A DNA stretch of 64,000 nt, from NCBI RefSeq assembly GCF_025152575.1, contig NZ_CP102293.1, forward strand, positions 1,860,001 through 1,924,000, given 5' to 3'. The position numbers were made by a program, and so were the translations under genes. Within the stretch, counting starts at the first letter, position 1. Every line of letters begins with the position of its first letter. The DNA comes from Subdoligranulum variabile. GTDB lineage: Bacteria; Bacillota; Clostridia; Oscillospirales; Ruminococcaceae. This document shows positions 40,627-50,099 of this stretch, one piece after another. The notes under the pieces were generated by a model. It saw nothing but the letters and a program-made list of their open reading frames with translations, ran no database searches and was not told the origin of the DNA.

Positions 40627-42249
40627 ATGTTGCGGGTCTTTTTGGTAGAGGACGAGAGCACGATCCGGGAAACCCTGCGGGACACGGTGCCCTGGAATCA
40701 GGTGGGGTATGAGTTCGTGGGGGAGGCCGGGGACGGCGAGATGGCGCTGCCCCTGCTGCGGCAGGTGAAGCCCGATGTGCTGATCACCGACATCCGGATG
40801 CCCTTCATGGACGGGCTGGAGCTGAGCAAGCTGGTGCTGCAGGAATTTCCCCACACCAAGATCATCATCCTGTCGGGATATGACGACTTCGACTATGCCC
40901 GCAAGGCCATCGACCTGGGGGTGGAGCGGTATCTGCTCAAGCCGGTGACCAAGAGCACGCTGACCCAGGTGCTCACCGAGGTCAAGGAGAAGATCGAGAG
41001 CGAGACCGAGCAGGAAAACTACCTCAAACGGTTCCGTCTGGAAGCCCAGGAGTATGAGCAGTACGCCCGGCTGCAGTTCATGGAGCAGGTGGTGGCGGGG
41101 GCGCTGAGCGTGCCCCAGATCTACGAGCAGGCCCAGCGGCTGGAGCTGGATGTGCGGGCCGAGAGCTACGCCCTGGCCTTTTTCTCCACCCCGTCGGACA
41201 GTCCCCTGCGGGAGAAGCAGTTTTCCGAGGCGAATCTGCGCATCCGGGACGCCCTGATGACCAACTTTCTGAAGTACCCCGAATATCTGCTGCTCCACTG
41301 GCGGCTGAACACCTATCTGGTGCTCATCATGAGTTCCGCCGACCGCATCCACAGCTGGACCCGGCGGACGGTGGACCTGGTGCAGCAGGTCTACGCGGCG
41401 GAGAGTTCGGTGCCCGACTGGTACGTGGCGGTTTCCCCCGCGGTGACCCGGCTCAGCGCGCTGCCCGGCTGTTTCGAGACGCTGTCCCGGCTGTGGGCCT
41501 ACCGGCACCTTCTGCCCAAGCAGCACATTCTGACCGAGGAGACCACCGCCTTTCTGGGCGGGCAGGAGAGCGGCGGCGATCTGGCGGCGCTGGACCCCGC
41601 CAAAATGGACCCCTCCATCCTGCGCAGCTTTCTGGAATCCGCCGACGCCAACGAGGCCGAGAGCTTTGTGGAGCAGTACCTGCGCAACGTGGGCAGCGCG
41701 CTGGATTCCCCGGCACTGCGGCAGTATCTGGCGCTGGGGGCTTACTTCTGCGCCGCCGGCTTCCTGCAGGAACTGGGCGGCGACCCGGCCCAGCTGGCCG
41801 ACGGCCTGGAGGACTGGCAGCTGCTGCGCCAGGCGGTTTCGCCCCAGACGCTGCGGGCCTGCCTGCTGCAGATCCTGCTCCAGGCGCTGCATCTGCGGGA
41901 CAACGCCTCCAGCCGCCAGGGCCGCAGCCTTTTCCGGCAGGCGGTGCTCTATCTGGAGGAACACTACACCGACGAGAGTCTCTCCCTCAACCAGGTGGCG
42001 CGGGAGATCAGTGTCAGTGCCAACTATCTCTCGGCGGTGTTCAGCCAGGAGATGGGCATGACCTTCACCGAGTACGTCACAGGCAAACGGATGGAGAAGG
42101 CCAAGGAACTGCTGCGCACCACCGGCAAGCGCTCCGGGGAGGTGGCCTTTGCGGTGGGCTACCGGGATCCCCACTATTTCAGCTTCCTGTTCAAGAAGAC
42201 CCAGGGCTGCACCCCCCGGGACTACCGCACGGGAGGTGGCAAGGCATGA
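40627..42249 (+). CDS. YesN-type response regulator with AraC HTH
   Basis: 540 residues: receiver domain with phosphoacceptor D55 (LITDIRMP), a long middle domain (about residues 130-430) and a C-terminal AraC-type DNA-binding domain with ISVSANYLSAVFSQEMGMTFTEY split across its two helix-turn-helices. Such regulators activate sugar-uptake genes in Firmicutes. The kinase gene begins inside its stop codon (ATGA overlap), so the pair is translationally coupled. Confidence 0.93.
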   Translation: MLRVFLVEDESTIRETLRDTVPWNQVGYEFVGEAGDGEMALPLLRQVKPDVLITDIRMPFMDGLELSKLVLQEFPHTKIIILSGYDDFDYARKAIDLGVERYLLKPVTKSTLTQVLTEVKEKIESETEQENYLKRFRLEAQEYEQYARLQFMEQVVAGALSVPQIYEQAQRLELDVRAESYALAFFSTPSDSPLREKQFSEANLRIRDALMTNFLKYPEYLLLHWRLNTYLVLIMSSADRIHSWTRRTVDLVQQVYAAESSVPDWYVAVSPAVTRLSALPGCFETLSRLWAYRHLLPKQHILTEETTAFLGGQESGGDLAALDPAKMDPSILRSFLESADANEAESFVEQYLRNVGSALDSPALRQYLALGAYFCAAGFLQELGGDPAQLADGLEDWQLLRQAVSPQTLRACLLQILLQALHLRDNASSRQGRSLFRQAVLYLEEHYTDESLSLNQVAREISVSANYLSAVFSQEMGMTFTEYVTGKRMEKAKELLRTTGKRSGEVAFAVGYRDPHYFSFLFKKTQGCTPRDYRTGGGKA

Positions 42250-43727
42250 AAGGTTTCCGTTCCGGGCCGGCTCCCATCCAGCAGACCGTCAACCGGCTGG
42301 TGCTGCCGGTGGTGGTATCGGTCATCGCGGTGGTGGCGACCATCCTGGTGCTGCTGGCCGCCCACACCATGCGGTACAACGAGCTGCTGCACAATGTGAC
42401 CACGGCGTCGGAGTTCAACCAGGACTTCAAGACCAACATCGACCAGAAGATGTACTATTATGTCATCGGCAGCCGGTATTCCGAGGGACTGCCCCTGGAC
42501 GAGGTGCAGGACGCCCAGCAGCTGGCCCGGGAACTGCTGAACACCACCACCCAGCGGGAGAGCCGGCTGGCCATCAGCAGCGTGCTGCACCTCTGCGAGA
42601 ACCTGGAGGAAAAGATCTACCAGATCCGGGACACCGAGTCCTACGATGAACGGCAGGCCCAGCTGGAGAACAACATCAACGTCATCACCAGCCTGATCCA
42701 GGAGTACATGTACAACTACCTGTACTACGAGGCCGTCCAGCTCAACGCCCTGCAGCACGACATGCAGCTGCGGCTGGCCACCGAACTGGTGCTGCTCATC
42801 CTCGGCACGGCGGCGCTGCTGGCGTTCCTCATGCGGCGGACGCTGCGCATCGGGCGGTCGGTCACCGGGCCCATCACGGCGCTGTGCACCCGCATGGAGC
42901 AGATCGGCAACGGCGATCTGCAGCGGCATGAGCCGGTGGCCTCGGACATCCGGGAGCTGCGCACCCTCAGTGAGGGCGTGGAGGAGATGGCCGGGCGGCT
43001 GCACACTTTGCTGGAGGAAGCCACCCAGAAACAGGCCACCCTGCGCCGCATGGAGCTGGCGCTGCTCCAGGCCCAGATCAACCCCCATTTCCTCTACAAC
43101 ACGATGGACACCATCATCTGGCTCATCGAGGCGGGCAAAAGTCAGGAGGCCACCCAGATGGTGTCGGATCTGTCCAACTTCTTCCGCCATTCCCTGAGCA
43201 AGGGCAAGGACATCATCACCCTGGCGGAGGAGGAAAGCCATGTGCGCAGCTACCTGCAGATCCAGCAGGCGCGCTACGCCGACATCCTGCGCTACACCAT
43301 CGATCTGCCCGACAAGTTCGGGGCGGTGCGCATCCCCAAGCTGACCCTGCAGCCGCTGGTGGAGAACGCCCTGTATCACGGCATCAAGATGAAGCGCGGC
43401 ATGGGGCACATCTACATTCTGGGCAAGCAGGAGGGGGAGGACCTGGTGCTGCAGGTCACCGATGACGGCGCAGGCATGTCGGAGGAGCGGCTGCAGCAGC
43501 TGATCCGCAGTATGGAAAACGGAGAGCGGGTAGGCTTTGGCCTGTCCACCATCCACGAGCGGCTGCGGCTGCTGTTCGGGCCGGGGTACGGTCTGACCAT
43601 CCACAGCCGGGAGGGGGTAGGCACCACGGTGTTTGTGCGCATCCCCCGCCAGACAGAGAAGGAGGAAACCGGTGAAACGCATCCTGTCCCTGCTGACAGC
43701 GGCGGTCTTGCTGCTGTCGGGGTGTAG
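42246..43727 (+). CDS. YesM-type sensor histidine kinase
   Basis: 493 residues: two membrane helices (about 18-40 and 180-200) bracket an external sensing domain, then HAMP, a His_kinase domain with H281 in INPHFLYNT, and a HATPase domain with LVENALYHG and DDGAGM. It would phosphorylate the YesN-type partner. The ATG overlaps the previous gene by 4 bases; its last 56 bases overlap the start of the binding-protein gene. The tail after VRIPRQ reads as overlap sequence. Confidence 0.93.
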   Translation: MKGFRSGPAPIQQTVNRLVLPVVVSVIAVVATILVLLAAHTMRYNELLHNVTTASEFNQDFKTNIDQKMYYYVIGSRYSEGLPLDEVQDAQQLARELLNTTTQRESRLAISSVLHLCENLEEKIYQIRDTESYDERQAQLENNINVITSLIQEYMYNYLYYEAVQLNALQHDMQLRLATELVLLILGTAALLAFLMRRTLRIGRSVTGPITALCTRMEQIGNGDLQRHEPVASDIRELRTLSEGVEEMAGRLHTLLEEATQKQATLRRMELALLQAQINPHFLYNTMDTIIWLIEAGKSQEATQMVSDLSNFFRHSLSKGKDIITLAEEESHVRSYLQIQQARYADILRYTIDLPDKFGAVRIPKLTLQPLVENALYHGIKMKRGMGHIYILGKQEGEDLVLQVTDDGAGMSEERLQQLIRSMENGERVGFGLSTIHERLRLLFGPGYGLTIHSREGVGTTVFVRIPRQTEKEETGETHPVPADSGGLAAVGV

Positions 43728-44652
43728 TCGGGCGCCTGTGAGCGAAGAACCCGACACCGACCTGATCAGTGTGGGCGTCTGCCAGATCGGGGCGGAGTCC
43801 GACTGGCGGGTGGCCAATTCCGAGTCCATCAAGGGCACCTTCACCGAGGAAAACGGCTACCAGCTCTATTTTGAGGACGCCCAGCAAAAGCAGGAGAACC
43901 AGTTCCGGGCCATCCGGCGGTTTATCCAGCAGCAGGTGGACTATATTGTGCTCATGCCCATCACCGAGACGGGCTGGGAGTCGGTGCTGCAGGAAGCCCG
44001 GGAGGCCGGGATCCCGGTGATCCTGGTGGACCGCATGGTGGATGTGGAGGACGAGACGCTCTACGCCACCCACATCGGTTCGGACTTCCTCCAGGAGGGA
44101 CGCACCGCCATGGACTGGCTGGAGCAGCGCACCCCCGAGGGAAAGCCCCTCTCCATCATGCACATCCGGGGCACCATGGATTCCAGCGCCCAGCAGGGCC
44201 GTTCCGACGCCCTGGAGGAGGCGCTGGGCCGCCATCCCGACTGGACGCTGCTCACCCGGCTGGACGGGGATTTCACCCAGGCCAAGGCCTACGAGGTGGT
44301 GAATGAATTCCTGGCCGGACAGCCGGAGCCGGTGCCCATCGACGTGGTCTACTGTGAGAACGACAACGAAGCCTTTGGCACCATCCAGGCGCTGGAGGAA
44401 AACGGCTATCCCTGCGGGCCGGAGGGGGTGACGGTGATCTCCTTTGACGCCACCACCAGCGGGCTGGAACTCTGCGCCCAGGGCAAGATCGCCCTGGAGG
44501 TGGAGTGCAATCCGCTGCTGGGCCCGCTGGTGGAGCAGGCCATCCGGACGCTGGAGCAGGGGGGCACCCTGCCCCGGCAGCAGTATGTGGAGGAAAAGAC
44601 CTTCACTCCAAGTCAGGTCACCGAGAGCCTGCTGGCCGGCCGCACCTACTGA
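43672..44652 (+). CDS. Sugar-binding lipoprotein linked to the YesMN system
   Basis: 326 residues with a lipoprotein signal peptide (LLLSGC, lipidated C18) and a type I periplasmic sugar-binding fold. It is an obvious paralogue of the transporter binding protein at 46310: both contain DLIS-G-Q-G-ESDWR, GFIQQ or RFIQQ, VDYI and ENDNEAFG-type segments. Unlike that one it has no permease or ATPase beside it. AGGAGG stands six bases before the GTG at 43672, inside the kinase gene. It probably presents sugar to the kinase sensor domain. Confidence 0.88.
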   Translation: MKRILSLLTAAVLLLSGCSRAPVSEEPDTDLISVGVCQIGAESDWRVANSESIKGTFTEENGYQLYFEDAQQKQENQFRAIRRFIQQQVDYIVLMPITETGWESVLQEAREAGIPVILVDRMVDVEDETLYATHIGSDFLQEGRTAMDWLEQRTPEGKPLSIMHIRGTMDSSAQQGRSDALEEALGRHPDWTLLTRLDGDFTQAKAYEVVNEFLAGQPEPVPIDVVYCENDNEAFGTIQALEENGYPCGPEGVTVISFDATTSGLELCAQGKIALEVECNPLLGPLVEQAIRTLEQGGTLPRQQYVEEKTFTPSQVTESLLAGRTY

Positions 44653-44667
44653 TACAGAATCTGCAAC

Positions 44668-44710
44668 AGAAAACCCGTGTCTGCCCTCTGGGCAGGCACG
44701 GGTTTTTTCT
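44668..44710. terminator. Bidirectional terminator between convergent genes
   Basis: AAACCCGTGTCTGCCC pairs with GGGCAGGCACGGGTTT (one G-T pair), followed by T6; it serves both the binding-protein gene and araR. Confidence 0.85.
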
Positions 44711-44721
44711 GTAGGGAAGGT

Positions 44722-45786
44722 TCAGCCGCTGGCGCGCTCCACCAGTTCCCAGGGCAGGGCCCGGGAATGGCCGGATTCGCCCTGGAGCATCCGGAGCAGC
44801 TGTTCGGCGGCCACCTGACCCATCCGCGGCACCGGATGGCGCAGCGAGGTGATGGGCACCTGGCTGATCTGGCTGTAATAGCTGTTGTCAAAGCTCACCA
44901 CCGCCACGTCCTGGGGCACGCGCACCCCCCGGGCCAGCAGCTCCCGGATGAGCAGGAAGGCGATCTCGTCGTTGTAGCAGATCACCGCGGTGGATTTGTC
45001 CAGCCGCACGTCGAGGAACCGGCGCAGCAGGCTGATGTCGTTGAGGTTGACCATCTCCAGCCGGTCCTGGGTGTCGTACCACAGGAAGCTCCGGTCCCGC
45101 AGGGGCAGCCCGGCGTCCCGGATGGCCGACACACACCCGTGGTAGCGCTGGGGCCCCTGGAGGTCGTCGCTCTTGAAGATGCCCGCAATGCTGCGGTGGC
45201 CCTTGTCCAGCAGGTGCCGGGCCAGCAGGTAGCCCCCGGAATAGTTGTCGTCCGAGATGCAGGGCACCCCTTTCAGCTCGGCGCAGGCCCCGTGGAGGAA
45301 CAGCAGGGGCACGCCGCTGTCCCGCAGCTGGCGGTAGAGCTGCAGGTTGGGATTGGGCAGGGCGGTCTTGGCTCCCTCCACCAGGATGCCCGCCACCGGC
45401 TGGCTGAGCAGCTGCTGCAGGATGTCCCGCTCGGTGCTCACCTCGTTCTCGGTGGCGTAGACCAGGGTGGAATAGCCCTCCCGGGCAAAGACGCTCTGGG
45501 CGTCGTGGAGGATGGTGGGGAAGATGTAGTCGTCCAGAAAGGTGGCTACCACCGCCACCTGCCGGGAGGTGCTGCCGCCCCGCCCGGTGGAAAAACTGCC
45601 GCTGCCCTGCCGCCGCTGGATCAGCCCTTCCTGCTCCAGCATCTGCAGGGCGTGGCGCACCGTCTGGCGGCTCAGCCCGTACCGTTCCGACAGTTCCTGC
45701 TCGGTGGGCAGCTTGTAACCGTGTTGTCCCTGGTGCAGCAGTTCCTGGCGCAGGGTCTCGGCCAGGGTCTGGTATTTGGCGGCCAT
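44722..45786 (-). CDS. araR: AraR-type repressor (GntR HTH plus LacI-type sugar domain)
   Basis: 354 residues: an N-terminal GntR-type winged helix (about residues 1-70, [20 protein letters not shown]) joined to a LacI/GalR-type periplasmic-binding fold (about 75-354). This fusion is the hallmark of B. subtilis AraR, which is released from DNA by L-arabinose. The intergenic region in front of it carries an AraR-like box (45915-45930), and its own extended -10 is overlapped by a second imperfect box. AGGAGG precedes the ATG. It diverges from the ABC importer operon, its likely target. Confidence 0.88.
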   Translation of the reverse strand: MAAKYQTLAETLRQELLHQGQHGYKLPTEQELSERYGLSRQTVRHALQMLEQEGLIQRRQGSGSFSTGRGGSTSRQVAVVATFLDDYIFPTILHDAQSVFAREGYSTLVYATENEVSTERDILQQLLSQPVAGILVEGAKTALPNPNLQLYRQLRDSGVPLLFLHGACAELKGVPCISDDNYSGGYLLARHLLDKGHRSIAGIFKSDDLQGPQRYHGCVSAIRDAGLPLRDRSFLWYDTQDRLEMVNLNDISLLRRFLDVRLDKSTAVICYNDEIAFLLIRELLARGVRVPQDVAVVSFDNSYYSQISQVPITSLRHPVPRMGQVAAEQLLRMLQGESGHSRALPWELVERASG

Positions 45787-45827
45787 CCGCCCACCTCCTT
45801 TCCGCAGGTTGTATGTTGGTTGTCCTC

Positions 45828-45836
45828 ATTATACCA
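45828..45836 (-). promoter_or_regulatory. araR extended -10 promoter
   Basis: TGGTATAAT on the minus strand. A poor TACAAA -35 lies 17 bases upstream and overlaps the AraR-like box at 45851. ATGTTGG and CCAACAT flank it as an inverted repeat (45813-45840). Confidence 0.6.
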
Positions 45837-45850
45837 ACATCCCGGTGCGG

Positions 45851-45864
45851 TTTGTACAACAAAA
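45851..45864. promoter_or_regulatory. Imperfect AraR-like box over the araR promoter
   Basis: TTTGTACAACAAAA keeps the TTTGTAC half of the AraR site and a shifted ACAAA right half. Its position over the araR -35 region suggests autoregulation. Confidence 0.45.
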
Positions 45865-45914
45865 GGGTGGGATTTCCTATCGAGTTTGGTACACCTTGCC
45901 ATAAAATTCCACCG

Positions 45915-45930
45915 ATTTGTACGTACATCC
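45915..45930. promoter_or_regulatory. AraR box
   Basis: ATTTGTACGTACATCC matches the first 13 bases of the B. subtilis AraR consensus ATTTGTACGTACAAAT. Confidence 0.75.
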
Positions 45931-46119
45931 CCGCCGGAAGGGTGAATATTTTATGACATTTTTGCCGCCTGCCCGGAAATTTTCCCGTTTTCGGTGAGGG
46001 ACGGTCAATTTGCAAAGGGGGATAGAACCGCCTGCCGGCGCCGCCCATCGTAGAATTTTCAACCAAAGGCGGGACAAATCGTAGAAAAACAAACCGTTCC
46101 GGGGCCGAACCTGTCGAAT

Positions 46120-46147
46120 TTGTATCCGATGCAGCATATTGCATAAT
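46120..46147 (+). promoter_or_regulatory. Probable promoter of the ABC importer operon
   Basis: TTGTAT (46120-46125), a 16-base spacer and CATAAT (46142-46147). The -35 lies within an AATTTGTAT half-site and another TTTGTA follows the -10, which fits AraR control. Confidence 0.45.
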
Positions 46148-46309
46148 ATTTGTATTGTTCAACGTCCCGAATCCGTGCAATTCGACCGTTTTCGTATTGA
46201 CTTTCTCCCCGAAATGCCGTTTAATGGGGGCACCGAAAGCAAATCCGGTCCGGTGTGGGAAACGGGTTCCCGCCGGCAAAATGCAAGAAAAGAATTGGAG
46301 GTCACACAC

Positions 46310-47404
46310 ATGAAAAAGTATCTCAGCGCGGTTCTGGCCGCATCCATGGTCCTGAGCCTGGCGGCCTGCGGCGGCGGCACCGCCTCCACCGAGCAGACCA
46401 GTGAAGCGGCGGACATCTCTTCCGCCGCCACGGCAGAGACCACCGACACCGCCGACGCGGGTTCCGGCGATCTGATCAGCATCGGCTTCGCCCAGGTGGG
46501 CCATGAATCCGACTGGCGCACCGCGTCCACCAAGTCCGCCCAGGATGTCTTCTCCGAGGCCAACGGCTACGAGCTGTCCTTCGTGGACTGCGACAACGAC
46601 TCCGCCGCCCAGCTGGAGGCCGTCCGCGGCTTCATCCAGCAGGATGTGGACTACATCATCATCGACCCCATCGTCTCCACCGGCTGGGACACCGTCCTGA
46701 CCGAATGTGAGGATGCCGGCATCCCGGTCATCGTCATCGACCGTACCATCGACGACTCCGACAAGTACGTATCCTGGGTCGGCTCCAACTTCAAGGATGA
46801 GGGCCTGGCCTGCGGCGAATGGCTGAAAGCCTACGCCGACGCCAAGGGCATGGGCGAGATCAACGCCCTGGTCATCGAAGGCTCCACCGGTGCCTCCGCC
46901 ACCATCGGCCGTACCGACGGCTTCAAGGAGATCGCCGACAAGTACGGCTGGACCATCCTGGATTCCCAGAGCGGCGACTTCACCGAGGCCGGCGGTCAGG
47001 AAGTCATGGAGAGCTTCTGCCAGAGCTATGCGGGCCAGTTCAACGTGGTCATCTGCCAGAACGATAACGAAGCCTTCGGCGCCATGACCGCCATGGACAA
47101 CGCCGGTGTGAGCTACGGTGTGGACGGCGACGTGGTCCTGGTTTCCTTCGACGCCAACAAGCCCGCCCTCCAGCTGGTCATGGACGGCAAGATCACTGCC
47201 AACTTCGAGTGCAACCCCATGGCCGCTCCCTTCGTGGAGCAGGTCATCCAGCAGCTGCAGGCCGGCGAGACCCCCGAAAAGGAGATCTACATGGATGAGT
47301 CCTGGTTCGCAGCCGAGGACATCGTCAGCACCATCAACGTCAACGGCACCCAGCAGGAAATGGTCCATGTGACCCAGGATGTGTTGGACGCCCGTCCTTA
47401 CTAA
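46310..47404 (+). CDS. Sugar ABC importer binding lipoprotein (YtfQ-like)
   Basis: 364 residues with a lipoprotein signal (LSLAAC, lipidated C20), a Ser/Thr/Ala linker and a type I sugar-binding domain. GGAGG precedes the ATG at 46310. It is followed by one double-ATPase and two permease genes, the YtfQ-YtfR-YtfT-YjfF arrangement known for galactofuranose and arabinose uptake. Control by AraR-like boxes favours arabinose or a related pentose. A paralogue at 43672 serves the YesMN system. Confidence 0.92.
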   Translation: MKKYLSAVLAASMVLSLAACGGGTASTEQTSEAADISSAATAETTDTADAGSGDLISIGFAQVGHESDWRTASTKSAQDVFSEANGYELSFVDCDNDSAAQLEAVRGFIQQDVDYIIIDPIVSTGWDTVLTECEDAGIPVIVIDRTIDDSDKYVSWVGSNFKDEGLACGEWLKAYADAKGMGEINALVIEGSTGASATIGRTDGFKEIADKYGWTILDSQSGDFTEAGGQEVMESFCQSYAGQFNVVICQNDNEAFGAMTAMDNAGVSYGVDGDVVLVSFDANKPALQLVMDGKITANFECNPMAAPFVEQVIQQLQAGETPEKEIYMDESWFAAEDIVSTINVNGTQQEMVHVTQDVLDARPY

Positions 47405-47444
47405 GTTCCGTTCTGTAACACAGAAAACACAATCCGGAATCCCC

Positions 47445-47483
47445 GAGGGAGGGCCCCTTTTCGCTCAGGGGTCCTCCCCCTTT
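47445..47483 (+). other. Stem-loop after the binding-protein gene
   Basis: GGGAGGGCCCCT and AGGGGTCCTCCC form a strong imperfect stem with a T-poor tail. Such elements commonly give a binding protein more stable mRNA than the membrane components. Confidence 0.6.
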
Positions 47484-47506
47484 CATTGGCAGACGAGGTG
47501 ACAAAC

Positions 47507-49036
47507 ATGGAAAACAATGTGGTTTTGACGATGCGGGGCATTACCATGACTTTTCCCGGCGTCAAGGCGCTGGATAAAGTAGACTTTACCCTGCGCAAGG
47601 GCGAGATCCACGCGCTGATGGGGGAAAACGGCGCGGGCAAATCCACCCTGATCAAATGTCTGACCGGCATCAACGACTTTGAGGCCGGCGAGATCCGGGT
47701 GGACGGCGTGGAGGGCCCCGTGAAAAATACCTCCACCCTGGACGCCCAGAAGGTGGGCATCTCCACGGTGTATCAGGAGGTGAACCTCTGCCCCAACCTG
47801 AGCGTGGCGGAGAATCTCTACATCGGCCGGGAGCCCATGACCCGGTTCCACACCATCGACCGGCGGGCGATGTTCCGCAAGGCCGACGAACTGGTCAAGC
47901 GGCTGGGCATCAAGGCCGACGTGACCCAGAACCTGGAAAACTATTCCCTGGCCATCCAGCAGATGATCGCCATCGCCCGGGCGGTGGACATGGACTGCAA
48001 GGTGCTGATCCTGGACGAGCCCACCTCCTCCCTGGACGACAGTGAGGTGGAGAAGCTCTTCACCATGATGCGCCGCCTGAAAGAGCACGGCGTGGGCATC
48101 ATCTTCGTCACCCACTTCCTGGAGCAGGTCTACGCCGTCTGCGACCGCATCACGGTGCTGCGGGACGGCACCCTGGTAGGGGAGTGGCCGGTGTCCGAGC
48201 TGCCCCGGGTCAAGCTGGTGGCGGCCATGATGGGCAAGGACTTCGACGACCTGGCCGACATCAAGCCGGAAGGCTTCCATTTTGACGAGAACGCCCCCAT
48301 GGAGATCCAGGCCGAGGGCCTGAGCCACAAGGGCACCATCAAACCCTTCAACCTGAACATCCGCAAGGGCGAGGTCATCGGCCTCACCGGCCTGCTGGGT
48401 TCCGGCCGCAGTGAACTGGCCCGCACCATCTACGGTGCCGACCGCGCCCAGACCGGCAAGCTGGAGGTGGCCGGCAAGGAAGCCCACATCAAGCAGCCCC
48501 TGGACGCCATGAACCTGGGCATGGGCCTGCTGCCCGACGACCGCAAGGCCGAGGGCATCATCGGCGATCTGTCGGTGCGGGAGAACATCATCCTGGCGCT
48601 GCAGGCCAAGCGGGGCATGTTCCGTCAGCTGCCCCGGGCCAAGCAGGAGGAGATCGCCGACCGGTACATCGATCTGCTGCAGATCAAGACCGCCAGCCGG
48701 GAGACCCCCATCAAGCAGCTTTCGGGCGGCAACCAGCAGAAGGCCATCCTGGCCCGGTGGCTGGCCACCGACCCCGATTTCCTGATCCTGGATGAACCCA
48801 CCCGCGGCATCGACGTGGGCACCAAGACCGAGATCCAGAAGCTCATTGTGGATCTGGCCGCCCAGGGCAAGAGCGTCATGTTCATCTCCTCCGAGATCGA
48901 GGAGATGCTGCGCACCTGCAACCGGATGGCCGTGCTGCGGGACGGCGCCATGGTGGGCGAGCTGGACGGCGATCTGACCCAGGAACGTGTGATGGCAGCC
49001 ATCGCAGGAGGTGCGAACAATGACCAAAAAGCTTAA
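47507..49036 (+). CDS. Sugar ABC importer ATPase (two ATP-binding cassettes)
   Basis: 509 residues with two fused ATPase domains, as in MglA/RbsA/YtfR. The first has Walker A GENGAGKSTL and Walker B VLILDEPTSS; the second has the degenerate GLLGSGRSEL, signature LSGGNQQKA and LILDEPTRG. The ATG at 47507 follows GAGGTG. It overlaps the first permease gene by 17 bases. Confidence 0.94.
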   Translation: MENNVVLTMRGITMTFPGVKALDKVDFTLRKGEIHALMGENGAGKSTLIKCLTGINDFEAGEIRVDGVEGPVKNTSTLDAQKVGISTVYQEVNLCPNLSVAENLYIGREPMTRFHTIDRRAMFRKADELVKRLGIKADVTQNLENYSLAIQQMIAIARAVDMDCKVLILDEPTSSLDDSEVEKLFTMMRRLKEHGVGIIFVTHFLEQVYAVCDRITVLRDGTLVGEWPVSELPRVKLVAAMMGKDFDDLADIKPEGFHFDENAPMEIQAEGLSHKGTIKPFNLNIRKGEVIGLTGLLGSGRSELARTIYGADRAQTGKLEVAGKEAHIKQPLDAMNLGMGLLPDDRKAEGIIGDLSVRENIILALQAKRGMFRQLPRAKQEEIADRYIDLLQIKTASRETPIKQLSGGNQQKAILARWLATDPDFLILDEPTRGIDVGTKTEIQKLIVDLAAQGKSVMFISSEIEEMLRTCNRMAVLRDGAMVGELDGDLTQERVMAAIAGGANNDQKA

Positions 49037-50099
49037 AAAACTGACGAGCTACCAGCTGTTTCTGCCTCTTGTCTGCGTACTGCTGGTGCTGGCGGTAAAC
49101 ATCGTCTACGATATTTCCCAGGGCAACAATGCCTTCAACTTCTTCCACATCGCCATGACCAACGGCATGCTCCAGGGCCGTCTGATCACCATCCTCAACC
49201 GCGGCAGCGAGGTGGCCATCCTCTCCATCGGCATGACGCTGGTGGTCTCGGCCTCCGCCGGTACCGATATCTCGGTGGGCTCGGTCATGTCGCTCTGCGC
49301 TTCCTTCTGCTGCATGCTCATCGCCGGTTTCGGCGTGTCCTCGGTCTCCTCGGCGGATGAGTTCGCCATGCCGATGATCGTCGGCCTGCTGGGCGCCCTG
49401 GTCATGGGCTGCCTGTGCGGCGCTTTCAACGGCTTCCTGGTGGCCGGGCTGAACATCCAGCCCATGGTGGCCACCCTGATCCTCTGGTCGGCCGCCCGCG
49501 CCATCGGCCTGCTGCTCTGCAACAACCTCATCGTCTACATCCGCGTGCCGGAATACGGCATCCTGGGCGGCTACATCGGACCCTTCCCCACGCCCATCCT
49601 CATCGCGGCCATCTGCGTGGCCGTGGCCGCCATCCTGCTGAAGACCACCGCCATGGGCATGTACATCCAGGCTGTGGGCATCAACAAGAAGGCCTCCCGC
49701 ATCGCCGGTCTGAACTCCCGGCGGATCATCTTCCTGTGCTACCTGCTCTGCGGCCTCTGCGCCGGCATCGCCGGTATCGTGGCCTCCTCCCGCATCACCA
49801 GCGCCGACTCCAACAACATCGGCCTGGACATGGAACTGGACGCCATCCTGGCGGTGGCCCTGGGCGGCAACAGCCTGGGCGGCGGCCGGTTTAACCTGGC
49901 CGGCTCCATCATCGGCGCCTACACCATCCAGGCCATCACCACCACGATGTACAACCTGGGCGTCTCCACCGCCGTCAACCCGGTGTTCAAGGCTGTGATC
50001 GTCATCGTCATCGTGGCCATCCAGGCCCCGCCCGTGCGGGATGCGCTGCGCAAACTCAGCGCCCGGCGCGCCGCGAAAAAGGAGGCTGTCCGCGTATGA
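49020..50099 (+). CDS. Sugar ABC importer permease 1 (YtfT-like)
   Basis: 359 residues with about nine to ten membrane helices of the branched-chain/ribose-type permease family. SAGTDISVGSVM and the ALGGNSLGGGRFN loop are typical. CAGGAGGT lies inside the ATPase gene, so translation is coupled. It is the first of two different permease subunits that would form a heterodimer. Confidence 0.92.
   Translation: MTKKLKKLTSYQLFLPLVCVLLVLAVNIVYDISQGNNAFNFFHIAMTNGMLQGRLITILNRGSEVAILSIGMTLVVSASAGTDISVGSVMSLCASFCCMLIAGFGVSSVSSADEFAMPMIVGLLGALVMGCLCGAFNGFLVAGLNIQPMVATLILWSAARAIGLLLCNNLIVYIRVPEYGILGGYIGPFPTPILIAAICVAVAAILLKTTAMGMYIQAVGINKKASRIAGLNSRRIIFLCYLLCGLCAGIAGIVASSRITSADSNNIGLDMELDAILAVALGGNSLGGGRFNLAGSIIGAYTIQAITTTMYNLGVSTAVNPVFKAVIVIVIVAIQAPPVRDALRKLSARRAAKKEAVRV

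Larger units (their letters stand above)
45787..46309. other. Divergent regulatory region between araR and the ABC importer
   Basis: 523 bases without a gene, AT-richer than its surroundings. It holds the araR extended -10 promoter, AraR-like boxes, a probable importer promoter near 46120-46147, and several TTTGTA-type half-sites (for example near 46119 and 46149). The last 160 bases before the binding-protein ATG show no further clear element. Confidence 0.7.

Noticed and set aside
38587-42174. 1195-codon minus-strand open frame
   Set aside because: Antisense to the dehydratase and YesN genes; its composition is typical of shadows.
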